From contig CP069437.1 of the NCBI GenBank assembly GCA_016888885.1, positions 744,001 to 808,000 on the forward strand: a DNA stretch of 64,000 nt, read 5' to 3'. Every line of letters begins with the position of its first letter. The stretch's first letter is position 1. This DNA is from Faucicola sp902506215. Its GTDB lineage: Bacteria > Pseudomonadota > Gammaproteobacteria > Pseudomonadales > Moraxellaceae. The position numbers were made by a program, and so were the translations under genes. The notes beneath the pieces were generated by a model. That model was not told the origin of the DNA. It did no database searches and was given only the letters and a program-made list of their open reading frames with translations. Positions 8,837 through 17,397 of this stretch are shown one piece after another.

Positions 8837-10309
8837 ATGAAACCACGCTTAGCTAAAATCTTATTACTAATGACCACCATTGCCACGCAAGCGGGCTATG
8901 CAGAACCTGCCACCCATAGCGACGCTCACAGTAGTGGCAATGTAGACTCCACTGCACCCATTGCCGCTTTAGACAAATTAACTAGTCTAAAAGCCACGGC
9001 GCCGTTAAAAGTGACATTACCGCATATCATCCACTTTACGACGGATTCGGGTACCCCAGTGGCTTTGGTACAAACCCATCATTTACCGATTGTGGATGTC
9101 AGTGTGTATTTTAATGCGGGCTCAGCTCGTGATGAAGCCATTAAAAAAGGCGGTTTTGGGATTGCCAGTCTGACCGCGAGTATGCTGGATCAGGGCACAC
9201 GCCATAAAAGCGAAGATGAGATTGCCGAGACCAGTGAGCAGCTTGGGATTGATTTATCTGCCCGGGCTTATAAAGATATGTTTATCGTGAGTTTGCGCAG
9301 TCTATCCGATGAAGCGCATTTATCCCCTGCGCTTGGTTTAATGAGCGATATGATGACCCAGCCTACGTTTCCAAACAAAAATTTTGAGCGTACCAAAGCC
9401 CAGTATCTAATCAGTCTGCAACAAGCCAAAGAAGATCCAAATAGCATCGCAACCAAAGCCTTTGCTAACGCGCTTTATGGCAATCATCCCTACGCCCACC
9501 CCACCCAAGGCACAGAAGACAGCATTGCCAAAATTAATGCGACCGATCTTAAAGCTTTTAGCCAGCAGTTTTTGGTAGCGAAGAACGCAAATATTGCCAT
9601 TACAGGCGATATCAGTCTTGAGCGCGCGCGGGCGCTTGCCAGTCAGCTAACCGCTCAAATGCCTGTTGGCACAGCTGCCCCAAAGCTTGCCGATGCCAAA
9701 CCTTTGAGCGCCGCTAAAACGATTCATATCCCATTTGACAGCACCCAAACCACCGTCTTGATGGGGCAATTGGGTCAAAAACGCGTGGCGGATACTTTAG
9801 GCTTGCAGCATCAAACCAACTTTGCCATTGCCGATGAAATCGTCGGGGGCGGCAATTTTCAAGCCAGATTGATGGAAGAAATCCGTAAAAAACGCGGGCT
9901 CACCTATGGCATTTATAGCAGCACCACGCCGATGCTTGCCCAAGGTAGTTATACCATTAGCTTTTCTACCCGTAACCAAAAGTCGCAAGAAGCGATTGAG
10001 GCGACCAAGCAAGTCATCAAAAATACCCTAGAAAAAGGGGTGACGGCAAACGAATTGGCTTTAACCAAAGACAGTTTAATCAACAGTTTTCCCACCAGCT
10101 TTGCTAGCAATGCCGCCATGAATGCCACAGTTGCTATGATGGGGTTTTATCAGCTGCCAGATAGTTACTTGACCGAGTACGTGACGCGCGTACAACGCGC
10201 CGACCTTAACGCTGTCAATCAAAGCTATAAAGACCTTATTGACCCTAACAAGTTTTTGATTGTGACAGTTGGTAACGCCACGCCAAACACAACAAAAACC
10301 GCTAAATAG
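8837..10309 (+). CDS. M16 family peptidase-like protein, non-catalytic partner
   Basis: Second half of an M16 pair. The protein has the fold segments of the family (VSVYFNAGSARDE, FGIASLTASMLDQGT, RKKRGLTYGIYSS), but the position of HxxEH is occupied by SLTASMLDQGT, so it cannot bind catalytic zinc. The C-terminal RGLTYG motif is typical of the partner that closes the substrate chamber. The start at ATG 8837 gives a signal peptide with MKPRLAKILLLMTTIATQAG followed by a YA/EP cleavage region; a TTG at 8786 is unlikely. The product is 490 residues. It lies 82 bp after the catalytic subunit on the same strand. Confidence 0.88.
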   Translation: MKPRLAKILLLMTTIATQAGYAEPATHSDAHSSGNVDSTAPIAALDKLTSLKATAPLKVTLPHIIHFTTDSGTPVALVQTHHLPIVDVSVYFNAGSARDEAIKKGGFGIASLTASMLDQGTRHKSEDEIAETSEQLGIDLSARAYKDMFIVSLRSLSDEAHLSPALGLMSDMMTQPTFPNKNFERTKAQYLISLQQAKEDPNSIATKAFANALYGNHPYAHPTQGTEDSIAKINATDLKAFSQQFLVAKNANIAITGDISLERARALASQLTAQMPVGTAAPKLADAKPLSAAKTIHIPFDSTQTTVLMGQLGQKRVADTLGLQHQTNFAIADEIVGGGNFQARLMEEIRKKRGLTYGIYSSTTPMLAQGSYTISFSTRNQKSQEAIEATKQVIKNTLEKGVTANELALTKDSLINSFPTSFASNAAMNATVAMMGFYQLPDSYLTEYVTRVQRADLNAVNQSYKDLIDPNKFLIVTVGNATPNTTKTAK

Positions 10310-10348
10310 CCAATGTTAAAGGTTAACGTGTTAACACTTGCCACAGGG

Positions 10349-11287
10349 TTAAAAACGGCAGGGTGATGAGCTTGAGCTATGGCTTGCGCCCCATTTTCGA
10401 AAGCCTTGCGTATCAAGATGCACCGAGCCTGTCGGATACAAGCCGAGTCCAAAACTATAAGCTTGCCCGTTGGACTGCCAGAACTGGCAAAGCCCATCAA
10501 AGGTGCTTTCTATCGCCCATTTATTGGCTTCGTTTTCAGGTACCCAAATATCAATTGCGCCATTGGTCATGTGCTTACTCTCGCCTGCACCGCCCGCACA
10601 ATCATTCAATGCAGGGTTTCGATACACGGAGCGTATCACTGTCGAATACGGCAAATAACCTTGTTTTTGCAGTTGCTGCAGCATTTGCAGGGTGGGCACG
10701 ATATTTTGCCACAGCGATGCAGGCGGTACTTCATACGGCTCAAAACCGCAGCGGCGCGCATCTCTGGCACTCGTGATTAACTGATCCATCGGCGGAATGT
10801 TGCCTAATTGGCTTTGCAAATAATTTTGATACGCCAACACTTCTGATTGCTGGTAGCTGTGGCTAGCTAACCAATCCTTAAAATCTGCATCATTGGTATA
10901 AACAACGTTACTATTGTATCGTGTGGTATTTTTGAGTGCGCCATAATCTGTTGTAGGTCGGGTTGTGTTTTGACGGTTGAGAATAAGACCGCGCATATTG
11001 TCAGTCTGCGTGACAGTGCGATTTTTAGGGTTTGGCTGGGTTTGATGAACGATGGTCGTAGTAGGTTTTCGGTTATCGACGGGTGTGACAGGATGATTAC
11101 AGGCGATAAGCAATGTCATTATCGTCCCTGAGCCAACAATGCCTGTTAAAATCTTGGTTTTGGTATTTTGAGTCTTAGTAGTGTTGATATTCTTGGTATT
11201 GGCACTCTTGGTATTGGCATACTTTGCTGTTTGCGCGTTGTCTTCGATAATGGTTGGTTTATTTTTGGGCTTGTTTTGATGTGTCAT
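10349..11287 (-). CDS. Predicted lipoprotein with M15-type (D-Ala-D-Ala carboxypeptidase-like) domain
   Basis: The C-terminal 180 residues match the peptidase M15 / YcbK-like fold: ESKHMTNGAIDIW supplies a His and an Asp ligand, and TGSVHLD supplies the last His, the usual zinc set of murein peptidases. The N-terminus is odd. Start ATG 11287 (AGGCAG upstream) gives about 45 polar residues with repeated NTK units before a hydrophobic segment ending in LLIAC, a lipobox-like site. The protein may be anchored by an unusually long n-region or through an uncleaved membrane segment. A cell-wall role is inferred from the fold. About 312 residues; it converges on the M16 pair. Confidence 0.7.
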   Translation of the reverse strand: MTHQNKPKNKPTIIEDNAQTAKYANTKSANTKNINTTKTQNTKTKILTGIVGSGTIMTLLIACNHPVTPVDNRKPTTTIVHQTQPNPKNRTVTQTDNMRGLILNRQNTTRPTTDYGALKNTTRYNSNVVYTNDADFKDWLASHSYQQSEVLAYQNYLQSQLGNIPPMDQLITSARDARRCGFEPYEVPPASLWQNIVPTLQMLQQLQKQGYLPYSTVIRSVYRNPALNDCAGGAGESKHMTNGAIDIWVPENEANKWAIESTFDGLCQFWQSNGQAYSFGLGLYPTGSVHLDTQGFRKWGASHSSSSSPCRF

Positions 11288-11383
11288 GGACTGCCTATTC
11301 ACGTTTCGTCAAAATGGAAAAACACCACGGACTTATGAGCAACTGTCAAAAAAGTAGGCTTGATATGTTTAGCTAATCATGCC

Positions 11384-11463
11384 CACTTGATAATTGTTTT
11401 CACTTAACTAATTTTCACTTAACTTGATTTTCACTTGATAGTTATGTTCACTTCATAATTAAG
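11384..11463. repeat. Array of five degenerate CACTTR repeats upstream of rodA
   Basis: The unit CACTTGATAATTGTTTT recurs in degenerate form: CACTTAACTAATTTT, CACTTAACTTGATTTT, CACTTGATAGTTATGTT and CACTTCATAATTAAG, beginning at about 11384, 11401, 11416, 11432 and 11449. Spacing is 15-17 bp. The tract is in the rodA / M15-lipoprotein divergent spacer and may reflect slippage decay or a multi-site protein target. Confidence 0.6.
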
Positions 11464-11633
11464 CTTAATTAATAGCTCACTTAATATAGTGACTTATTTC
11501 TATGAAACAAGTGTTATAAACTATTACATTATTAAGACTACCAAAATCACATTAAGCCATATAAACTATTGAGCCTATTTTTGTGTCTTTTTACAGACTT
11601 ATTGTCACCGGGTTAATTTGATGTTTGGTGTGT
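11464..11633. other. Remaining rodA upstream region
   Basis: Together with the repeat array this forms a divergent spacer of about 350 bp between the M15-like lipoprotein (minus) and rodA (plus). It is AT-rich and must hold at least the rodA promoter. No confident -35/-10 pair or terminator was recognised. Confidence 0.4.
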
Positions 11634-12779
11634 ATGGTAGATAAGATTGGACAGTACCGTTTTTCTAGGCAAGCTCATCACTTTGGTAATGACAGTCTAC
11701 CCTCCTTTTGGCAGCGCGTGCATTTAGACCCTTGGTTATTGATGCTATTGTTTGTCACCGCTTTATTCGGTTTAGCCATTTTATACAGTGCCTCTGCTCA
11801 AGACATGGGGTTGGTCATCCGTCAAACCATTAGTTTTACCATCGCGTTTGTGGTGATGATTGTGATGGCGCAAATCCCGCCCAGTCTTTACCGTGATTTT
11901 ACCCCGTTTTTTTATGTGGGTGGCGTGGGATTACTGATACTGGTCAAAATTATTGGTGAGGTGCGTCTGGGTGCGCAGCGCTGGATTGATATTCCTGGGT
12001 TTGGTAGTGTGCAGCCGTCAGAATTTATGAAGCTTGGCATGCCGATGCTCATTGCTTGGTTTTTATCCAAACGCGACTTGCCGCCAAGTTTATCGACAGT
12101 GCTTATCACGCTGGTGGCGATTGGTATTCCGGTGCTGCTAATTGCTGAACAGCCCGACTTGGGTACTTCTTTATTGGTGGCATCTAGTGGCTTATTTGTG
12201 CTGTTCTTATCGGGTTTACCTTGGTGGATGATTGGCTCTGCGGTGGCGCTGTTTATTCCCTTTGTTTTTGTGGCTTGGGAATACCTGCTACACGACTACC
12301 AGCGCAGGCGCGTGCTGACTTTGCTAGACCCTGAAAGCGATGCCTTGGGGGCTGGATGGAATATCATGCAGTCAAAAACCGCGATTGGCTCAGGGGGACT
12401 CACAGGTAAAGGCTACTTGCAAGGCACACAATCTCATCTACACTTTTTACCAGAAGGTCACACCGATTTTATCATTGCGGCTTTTTCTGAGGAGTTTGGC
12501 TTAATCGGTGTCATTTTACTGATGTTTTTGTATTTTTGTATTCTATGCCGCGCCTTATTTATTGCTTACTCCAATACTGCTGTCTATAGCAAATTACTCT
12601 CTGGCGCGATTGCCATGTCATTTTTTGTGTATGTGTTTGTAAATGCCGGCATGGTGGCAGGTATTTTGCCAGTTGTCGGCGTTCCTTTGCCATTTATCAG
12701 CTACGGCGGTACTGCTTTAATTACTTTGATGGCAGGATTTGGTTTAGTGATGTCAATTGCCTCTCATAATGTTAAATAA
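11634..12779 (+). CDS. rodA: Rod-shape-determining peptidoglycan glycosyltransferase RodA
   Basis: SEDS-family polytopic membrane protein that polymerises lipid II in the elongation complex with PBP2. Conserved SEDS blocks are visible: RWIDIPGFGSVQPSEFMKL, IAEQPDLGTSLL, GWNIMQSKTAIGSGG with GKGYLQGTQ, LPEGHTDFIIAAFSEEFG, and the C-terminal PFISYGGTALI. About ten hydrophobic segments can be counted. I start at ATG 11634 (about 381 residues); in-frame TTG 11625 and GTG 11628 lie just upstream and none has a strong ribosome site. The PBP2 and MreBCD genes are not nearby, but other envelope genes are. Confidence 0.93.
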   Translation: MVDKIGQYRFSRQAHHFGNDSLPSFWQRVHLDPWLLMLLFVTALFGLAILYSASAQDMGLVIRQTISFTIAFVVMIVMAQIPPSLYRDFTPFFYVGGVGLLILVKIIGEVRLGAQRWIDIPGFGSVQPSEFMKLGMPMLIAWFLSKRDLPPSLSTVLITLVAIGIPVLLIAEQPDLGTSLLVASSGLFVLFLSGLPWWMIGSAVALFIPFVFVAWEYLLHDYQRRRVLTLLDPESDALGAGWNIMQSKTAIGSGGLTGKGYLQGTQSHLHFLPEGHTDFIIAAFSEEFGLIGVILLMFLYFCILCRALFIAYSNTAVYSKLLSGAIAMSFFVYVFVNAGMVAGILPVVGVPLPFISYGGTALITLMAGFGLVMSIASHNVK

Positions 12780-13213
12780 CCGTCACACTATCTTCGAAAC
12801 TATTTTGTTTGTAAATAGGCTATTTATAAACGATTCTTTATGTAACTATTTATGTAACTTGGTATTTTTAAATGTAAAAAACGTAAAAGAGTTAGCATAT
12901 AAGATATCTTTTTTATGAGTAGTTTTAAACAATTATGATGGTAAAACTTAATAATTTTTACCTTTTATCTATTTTTTTATACCTTTTATCTAAATAAATC
13001 GTGATTTTAATCGCGTAATTGCTTATTGTGGGTCATCAGGATTGAACAATTACATACCGAAACAAAGTAAAACTTGTAACCTAATTGTTAAATCTAATAA
13101 ATTTTCTTGGTACCCTATAAGCGATTTCTATGCATGACATCATGACATATAAAGGCTTATGCGCTCCCAAATATAAGGCGCTCATTATAAAGAGCGATTG
13201 TTCAGAGGTCATT
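12780..13213. other. AT-rich spacer between rodA and rlpA-like gene
   Basis: About 430 bp of strongly AT-rich sequence. The undecamer ACCTTTTATCT occurs twice around 12960-12992. A reading frame continues upstream of the rlpA start I chose, from 13130, but that extension lacks a signal peptide and a ribosome site. No terminator for rodA was recognised. Confidence 0.4.
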
Positions 13214-13798
13214 ATGTCAAAACGTCAATCGAATTTAGCTAATGTAGCGACGTTACTTTGCTTTTGTGGCGTAACGGCGCTTAGCTCAACTACCCAAGCA
13301 GCCACGAGCAATTTAGATCACGTACTTAATGAGTTAACCCGCCAACACAACAATGCATCAGACTTAGTCAAATCAGCCCGCCAACCTCGTAACCTTGCCT
13401 TAGACAGCCAACTTATCAGCCAAGACACTTCACAAGCTAGCAAAGATGCAGACGTGTTAGAGCGTCTTTCTGCCGTTGCATCCAATACGGTCAATCGCTT
13501 TAGCCAAACGGGTGTCGCCTCTTGGTATGGTCGTCAATTTCAAGGTCGTAAGACTGCTAGCGGTGAGACTTTTGATGCCAATTCATTGACTGCGGCGCAT
13601 CGCTCATTGCCAATGAACTGTTATATCAAAGTAACCAACAAATCAAACGGCAAAAGCGTTGTAGTAAAAGTCAATGACCGCGGTCCATTTTCAAGCCATC
13701 GCGTATTAGATTTATCGTATGCCGCCGCCAAACAAATTGGCTTAGCCAGCACCGGTACAGGCAACGTCGTTATTGAGCGTGTGAGCGGTCCAAACTAA
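13214..13798 (+). CDS. rlpA: RlpA-like septal ring / lytic transglycosylase-type protein
   Basis: Double-psi beta-barrel protein of the RlpA family, which cleaves denuded glycan strands at the septum in some species. The domain runs from GVASWYGRQFQGRKTASGE to DRGPFSSHRVLDLSYAAAKQ. The conserved Asp of VNDRGPF, needed for activity in the family, is present. ATG 13214 was chosen because AGAGG precedes it by five bases and it gives a clean signal peptide ending near TTQAA. There is no lipobox and no C-terminal SPOR domain, so it is a short soluble form of about 194 residues. Enzymatic activity is inferred, as only some homologues are active. Confidence 0.85.
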   Translation: MSKRQSNLANVATLLCFCGVTALSSTTQAATSNLDHVLNELTRQHNNASDLVKSARQPRNLALDSQLISQDTSQASKDADVLERLSAVASNTVNRFSQTGVASWYGRQFQGRKTASGETFDANSLTAAHRSLPMNCYIKVTNKSNGKSVVVKVNDRGPFSSHRVLDLSYAAAKQIGLASTGTGNVVIERVSGPN

Positions 13799-13863
13799 TG
13801 TTAGCTGACTAGCAGCTTTTAGCTTAATAGCAGCTTTTAGATGACTACTAGCCCATCAGCACA

Positions 13864-13894
13864 AAAAAAGCATGAAATTGATTCATGCTTTTTT
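13864..13894. terminator. Bidirectional rho-independent terminator, rlpA / VWA gene
   Basis: A perfect stem GCATGAA / TTCATGC with loop ATTGA is flanked by A6 on the left and T6 on the right, so it can work on both strands. It sits between the convergent rlpA-like gene and the VWA-domain gene. Confidence 0.9.
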
Positions 13895-13910
13895 AATTGC
13901 CTTAACAATA

Positions 13911-15098
13911 CTACCGCGCCAAATACTTGGTCATATCTTCAATACCATGCAAGGTCATCGGGTACATATGACCTTGCATGATATCTTTGATTAAGCCGAT
14001 GGTCTGGGTGTATTGCCAGTAGCTTGGTGCTTCAGGGTTGAGCCATGCGACTTTATCAAAGTGGTCAGTGATACGTTTTAGCCACGCCTGCCCCGTATCT
14101 TGGCTCATATACTCAACGCTGCCGCCAACAGATAACAGCTCATACGGCGACATTGCGGCATCACCGACAAAAATCACCCGATAATCACTGCCGTATTTGT
14201 GTAGCAAATCCAATGTGGGCACGGCACTGGCGTTACGGCGGGCATTTTCTGTCCAAACATAGTCATACACGCAGTTATGAAAATAAAAAAATTCAAGCGT
14301 CTTAAACTCGTTTTTGGCAGCGGCAAATAAGCGCTCACAGGCTTCGATATAGCTATCCATACTGCCACCGATATCAAACAGCATGAGCACTTTGACACGA
14401 TTGCGGCGTTCGGGACGCAGCTGCACATCGAGCATCCCTTTTTGCGCGGTTTTCTTGATGGTTGAGCCAATATCCAGCTCATCAGCCGCCCCATCACGGG
14501 CGAATTTACGCAGTTTTCGCAGTGCCATCTGCATCGAGCGGGTTTCTAGCTGGTTATCCGTATCCAAATCGCGGTACTTGCGCTGCTCCCACACCTTGAC
14601 CGCTGAGCGTTTTCGGCTTTCACCGCCTACTCGTACGCCTTCAGGATGGTCACCATACGCCCCAAATGGCGATGAGCCGCCTGTGCCAACCCATTTGTTA
14701 CCGCCTTGGTGTCGCTCTTTTTGTTCTTTTAGGCGTTCCTCTAGGGCTTGCATGAGTGCTTCAAGCGAGCCATATTTTTTGAGTAGGCGCCGCTGGGCTT
14801 CGGTAAGATTGTTGGGGTCAAGTTTGAGTTCCAGCCATTCTTTGGGGATATTACCCAATTTTGCCATCAGCTCGTCGATATCGAGTGTATCAATACCTTC
14901 AAAATAATCTGCCATTGCCCTATCAAATTTATCAAAGTATTTTTCGTCTTTGACCATACATAGGCGAATCAGCTCGTAGAATTGTTCACGGTCGGCAAAC
15001 ACAATGCCTGTTTCTAGCAAAGCATAAAGATCTAGCAATTCACGGGTGGAAACTGGCACGCCATAGGTGCGTAAGGTGTAAAAAAGATTGATAAACAC
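13911..15098 (-). CDS. VWA-domain (CoxE-like) protein, partner of MoxR ATPase
   Basis: Member of the von Willebrand factor A / CoxE-like family that works with MoxR AAA+ ATPases in metal-cofactor or protein-complex maturation. The MIDAS-like motif is FDIGGSMDSY, a DxGxS variant, near residue 243. The N-terminal half is helical and charged (KEWLELKLDPNNLTEAQRRLL). The reading starts at GTG 15098 with AAGAGA upstream. The cognate moxR gene is on the same strand at 17398-18300, but an AT-rich ATPase gene of 2.2 kb separates them. The cellular target is not deducible. Confidence 0.82.
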   Translation of the reverse strand: MFINLFYTLRTYGVPVSTRELLDLYALLETGIVFADREQFYELIRLCMVKDEKYFDKFDRAMADYFEGIDTLDIDELMAKLGNIPKEWLELKLDPNNLTEAQRRLLKKYGSLEALMQALEERLKEQKERHQGGNKWVGTGGSSPFGAYGDHPEGVRVGGESRKRSAVKVWEQRKYRDLDTDNQLETRSMQMALRKLRKFARDGAADELDIGSTIKKTAQKGMLDVQLRPERRNRVKVLMLFDIGGSMDSYIEACERLFAAAKNEFKTLEFFYFHNCVYDYVWTENARRNASAVPTLDLLHKYGSDYRVIFVGDAAMSPYELLSVGGSVEYMSQDTGQAWLKRITDHFDKVAWLNPEAPSYWQYTQTIGLIKDIMQGHMYPMTLHGIEDMTKYLAR

Positions 15099-15149
15099 GT
15101 TTTTCTCTTGTAATGTGACAGAGTAATTAAATTTTTGCGATTAATTGGT

Positions 15150-17324
15150 CTAGTTATGTTGATTTATCATCATATTATAATGTGCAATTTGTCCTTGAGT
15201 TTCAAAAATCCTTCTGAAAATATCTAAATATTTCTCAACACTTTCATCATCTATTGCAACAAAAATATCATCATTAGTAAAATGAGAGCCATCATTAATC
15301 CAAGAACATAAAGAGTTACATAATATTTGGTCTTTACCAATAAACTTTTCACTTAGGCTGTCTAAATTAATACCACCTAGAATTTTGAAATAATTTTCCA
15401 AAATTTTACGTAAAATATTTTGAATAGTTGCTGAACTATATTGTTTTTCTCTAATATTCTGCCAAAGCAACTCGTATGAAGTCTTGATTGGGATATCTTC
15501 ATATTTTGTAATTGAAGAAGACTTATCAATTTTTCTCACAATATGATAACTTGGTTTTTTTGGATAATTTGTTTTATTGAATTTTTTAATAAAAGTAATT
15601 TCTTTGTAGAAATAAACATTGTGTGTAAGAATAATTAATTGTTTTAAATTACTAGTAGTAGTATCCATATCAACATATAATTGACGAATTAAATTGCTAA
15701 CAATGAATAGAACATCATTATCTAAACTTGAGATAGGGTCATCAATTACGATAACACAATTCTGATTAATGCCACTCTGAGTATGACTACCTTTAATTAA
15801 CTGATAAAAATACAGAAACGTAATGAAAGTTTTTTCACCTTCACTCAATGTTTCAGACGCACTTACTCCGTTTTCACGGATAATTCTATAATTTTTCTCA
15901 TCTTCCGTTGTTTTTAATGAAAAACTTGTAAAACCAAATGACTTTAGTAACCGATTAATGGCATCTGCAGTAGGTTTAATACTAGTAATTTCTCTTTCCA
16001 ATTTATTTAACAAAGTGTTTTGCTCTGACATTCTCTGCTGTTCATTACTCAAAGCTACAGTTAAGCCATTAATAGCTTGGTTTATAGAACTAGTTTCAGA
16101 GTAATAACGCTCAATATCAAGCTTCATCTCTTGGATTAAAAAATCCCAAAATAAATTGGTTAGATTATCTTTTTCTTGTTCGATATTATTGATAATACTA
16201 TTGTGGCTATCTATTTCTTGATTAGCATAATTAATCACTTCATTGATTTCTTTTATAATATCAATCACACTCTCAAGTGAGATTGATATACTTGGTTGTA
16301 ATTTCTTATTATTTAGCTCAGTAATATTTTTATCAAAAATATAATCTAGCTTATTAAGTCTTATTTCTATTTCTTGATTATTTAAAAAAGGGGAATTAAG
16401 TGACTGAATATCATTTTTTAGTTGTTGATAGGAATTATTATAGCTATTAATTAAGCTCTCCAACGCAGAAATATCTTGTTCAAATGTTTTGTCAAAATAT
16501 TTTTTTAATTTCTCATCTAAATCATTACTAATTTGTTGCTGACAAAAAGGGCATTGATTATTCGATTGTGCAAGATAATATTGTCCTTGCTTCACCCAAT
16601 CACTATTATTTAATTCTTGGATTAGATTGGATATAGCAACATCTTGGCTACCAATAATTTTCTTGGGTAAAATAGGATTTTGCTCATGCCTAGAAAAATC
16701 AATATTAATAACGGATATTCGAGCTATTAATTGCCTATCAGAATTAAAAATAGATTTATACTGGCTTTTTAATTCATCAATATTAATAGGTTTAGAATTA
16801 CTTTTTCTAGCTTGAAATTCACTTTTAACTTTTTCTTTAAATTTCTGTTTACTATTTCTATATCCAGTTAGTATGTTTTTAAAACTATCATCATATTTAT
16901 CTTCTGTTTTCCAAAAAACCTCAAGAAATTCGCTTTCTTTTTGATCTAATTCAATGCGTTTTTCACTAAGCAAAGAATTTTTACTAGCGATTTTTAAGTT
17001 AATTTTGTCAATTTCAGCTTTTGCATCAGCGATTTGTTTTTCTATTTCAACTCGATTTTCACCAAGTGTGAATACACCTTTAACAATTTCAGATTGAGAA
17101 AAGTTATCACGTACAAAGTCACTATTATATACGATAGTTTTAAGTGGAATTCCACTTTGCCAATTTATTGTGCAATATGAATAGCTTGAAGGGGTGGCAA
17201 TAATTCTACTAATTGTAGTTTTGCCACTACCATTTGCTCCATAAACAAAGTTAGATTTTGATAATTCCAAAATAGTTGAATTTGTATAACTTGCAACGTT
17301 AGATATTTGAATTTTTTCAATCAT
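15150..17324 (-). CDS. rloC: RloC-type anticodon nuclease (AAA_13 ABC ATPase with zinc hook)
   Basis: 724-residue ABC-type ATPase that matches RloC/PrrC-like tRNases, which cut or excise the wobble nucleotide and block translation after phage attack. Walker A is GANGSGKT (29-36). Coiled coils span about 95-450, broken by a zinc-hook motif CPFC (Cys258, Cys261), the hallmark of RloC. The signature is LSEGEK (493-498), Walker B VIVIDDP with SSLD follows, and the switch His is in LTHN (568). In the C-terminal domain Arg639-x3-Glu643 and His681 fit the Arg-Glu-His catalytic triad described for PrrC and RloC. ATG 17324 has AGGA upstream. It is far richer in A+T than its neighbours and lies between moxR and the VWA gene. 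No restriction-modification genes are adjacent. RloC is known mainly as a DNA-damage-responsive tRNase; activity here is inferred from motifs. Confidence 0.8.
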   Translation of the reverse strand: MIEKIQISNVASYTNSTILELSKSNFVYGANGSGKTTISRIIATPSSYSYCTINWQSGIPLKTIVYNSDFVRDNFSQSEIVKGVFTLGENRVEIEKQIADAKAEIDKINLKIASKNSLLSEKRIELDQKESEFLEVFWKTEDKYDDSFKNILTGYRNSKQKFKEKVKSEFQARKSNSKPINIDELKSQYKSIFNSDRQLIARISVINIDFSRHEQNPILPKKIIGSQDVAISNLIQELNNSDWVKQGQYYLAQSNNQCPFCQQQISNDLDEKLKKYFDKTFEQDISALESLINSYNNSYQQLKNDIQSLNSPFLNNQEIEIRLNKLDYIFDKNITELNNKKLQPSISISLESVIDIIKEINEVINYANQEIDSHNSIINNIEQEKDNLTNLFWDFLIQEMKLDIERYYSETSSINQAINGLTVALSNEQQRMSEQNTLLNKLEREITSIKPTADAINRLLKSFGFTSFSLKTTEDEKNYRIIRENGVSASETLSEGEKTFITFLYFYQLIKGSHTQSGINQNCVIVIDDPISSLDNDVLFIVSNLIRQLYVDMDTTTSNLKQLIILTHNVYFYKEITFIKKFNKTNYPKKPSYHIVRKIDKSSSITKYEDIPIKTSYELLWQNIREKQYSSATIQNILRKILENYFKILGGINLDSLSEKFIGKDQILCNSLCSWINDGSHFTNDDIFVAIDDESVEKYLDIFRRIFETQGQIAHYNMMINQHN

Positions 17325-17397
17325 TATGTATTCCTAAAAAATCCATCCATAATTGTCTAATCTTTATCTTTACATCTTTGTCCTTTTTCAATCAAAT

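Noticed and set aside
10363..10780. Three plus-strand ORFs opposite the M15-like lipoprotein gene
   Set aside because: The minus-strand frame has zinc-ligand motifs and a ribosome site; the plus-strand frames are mutually overlapping and featureless.
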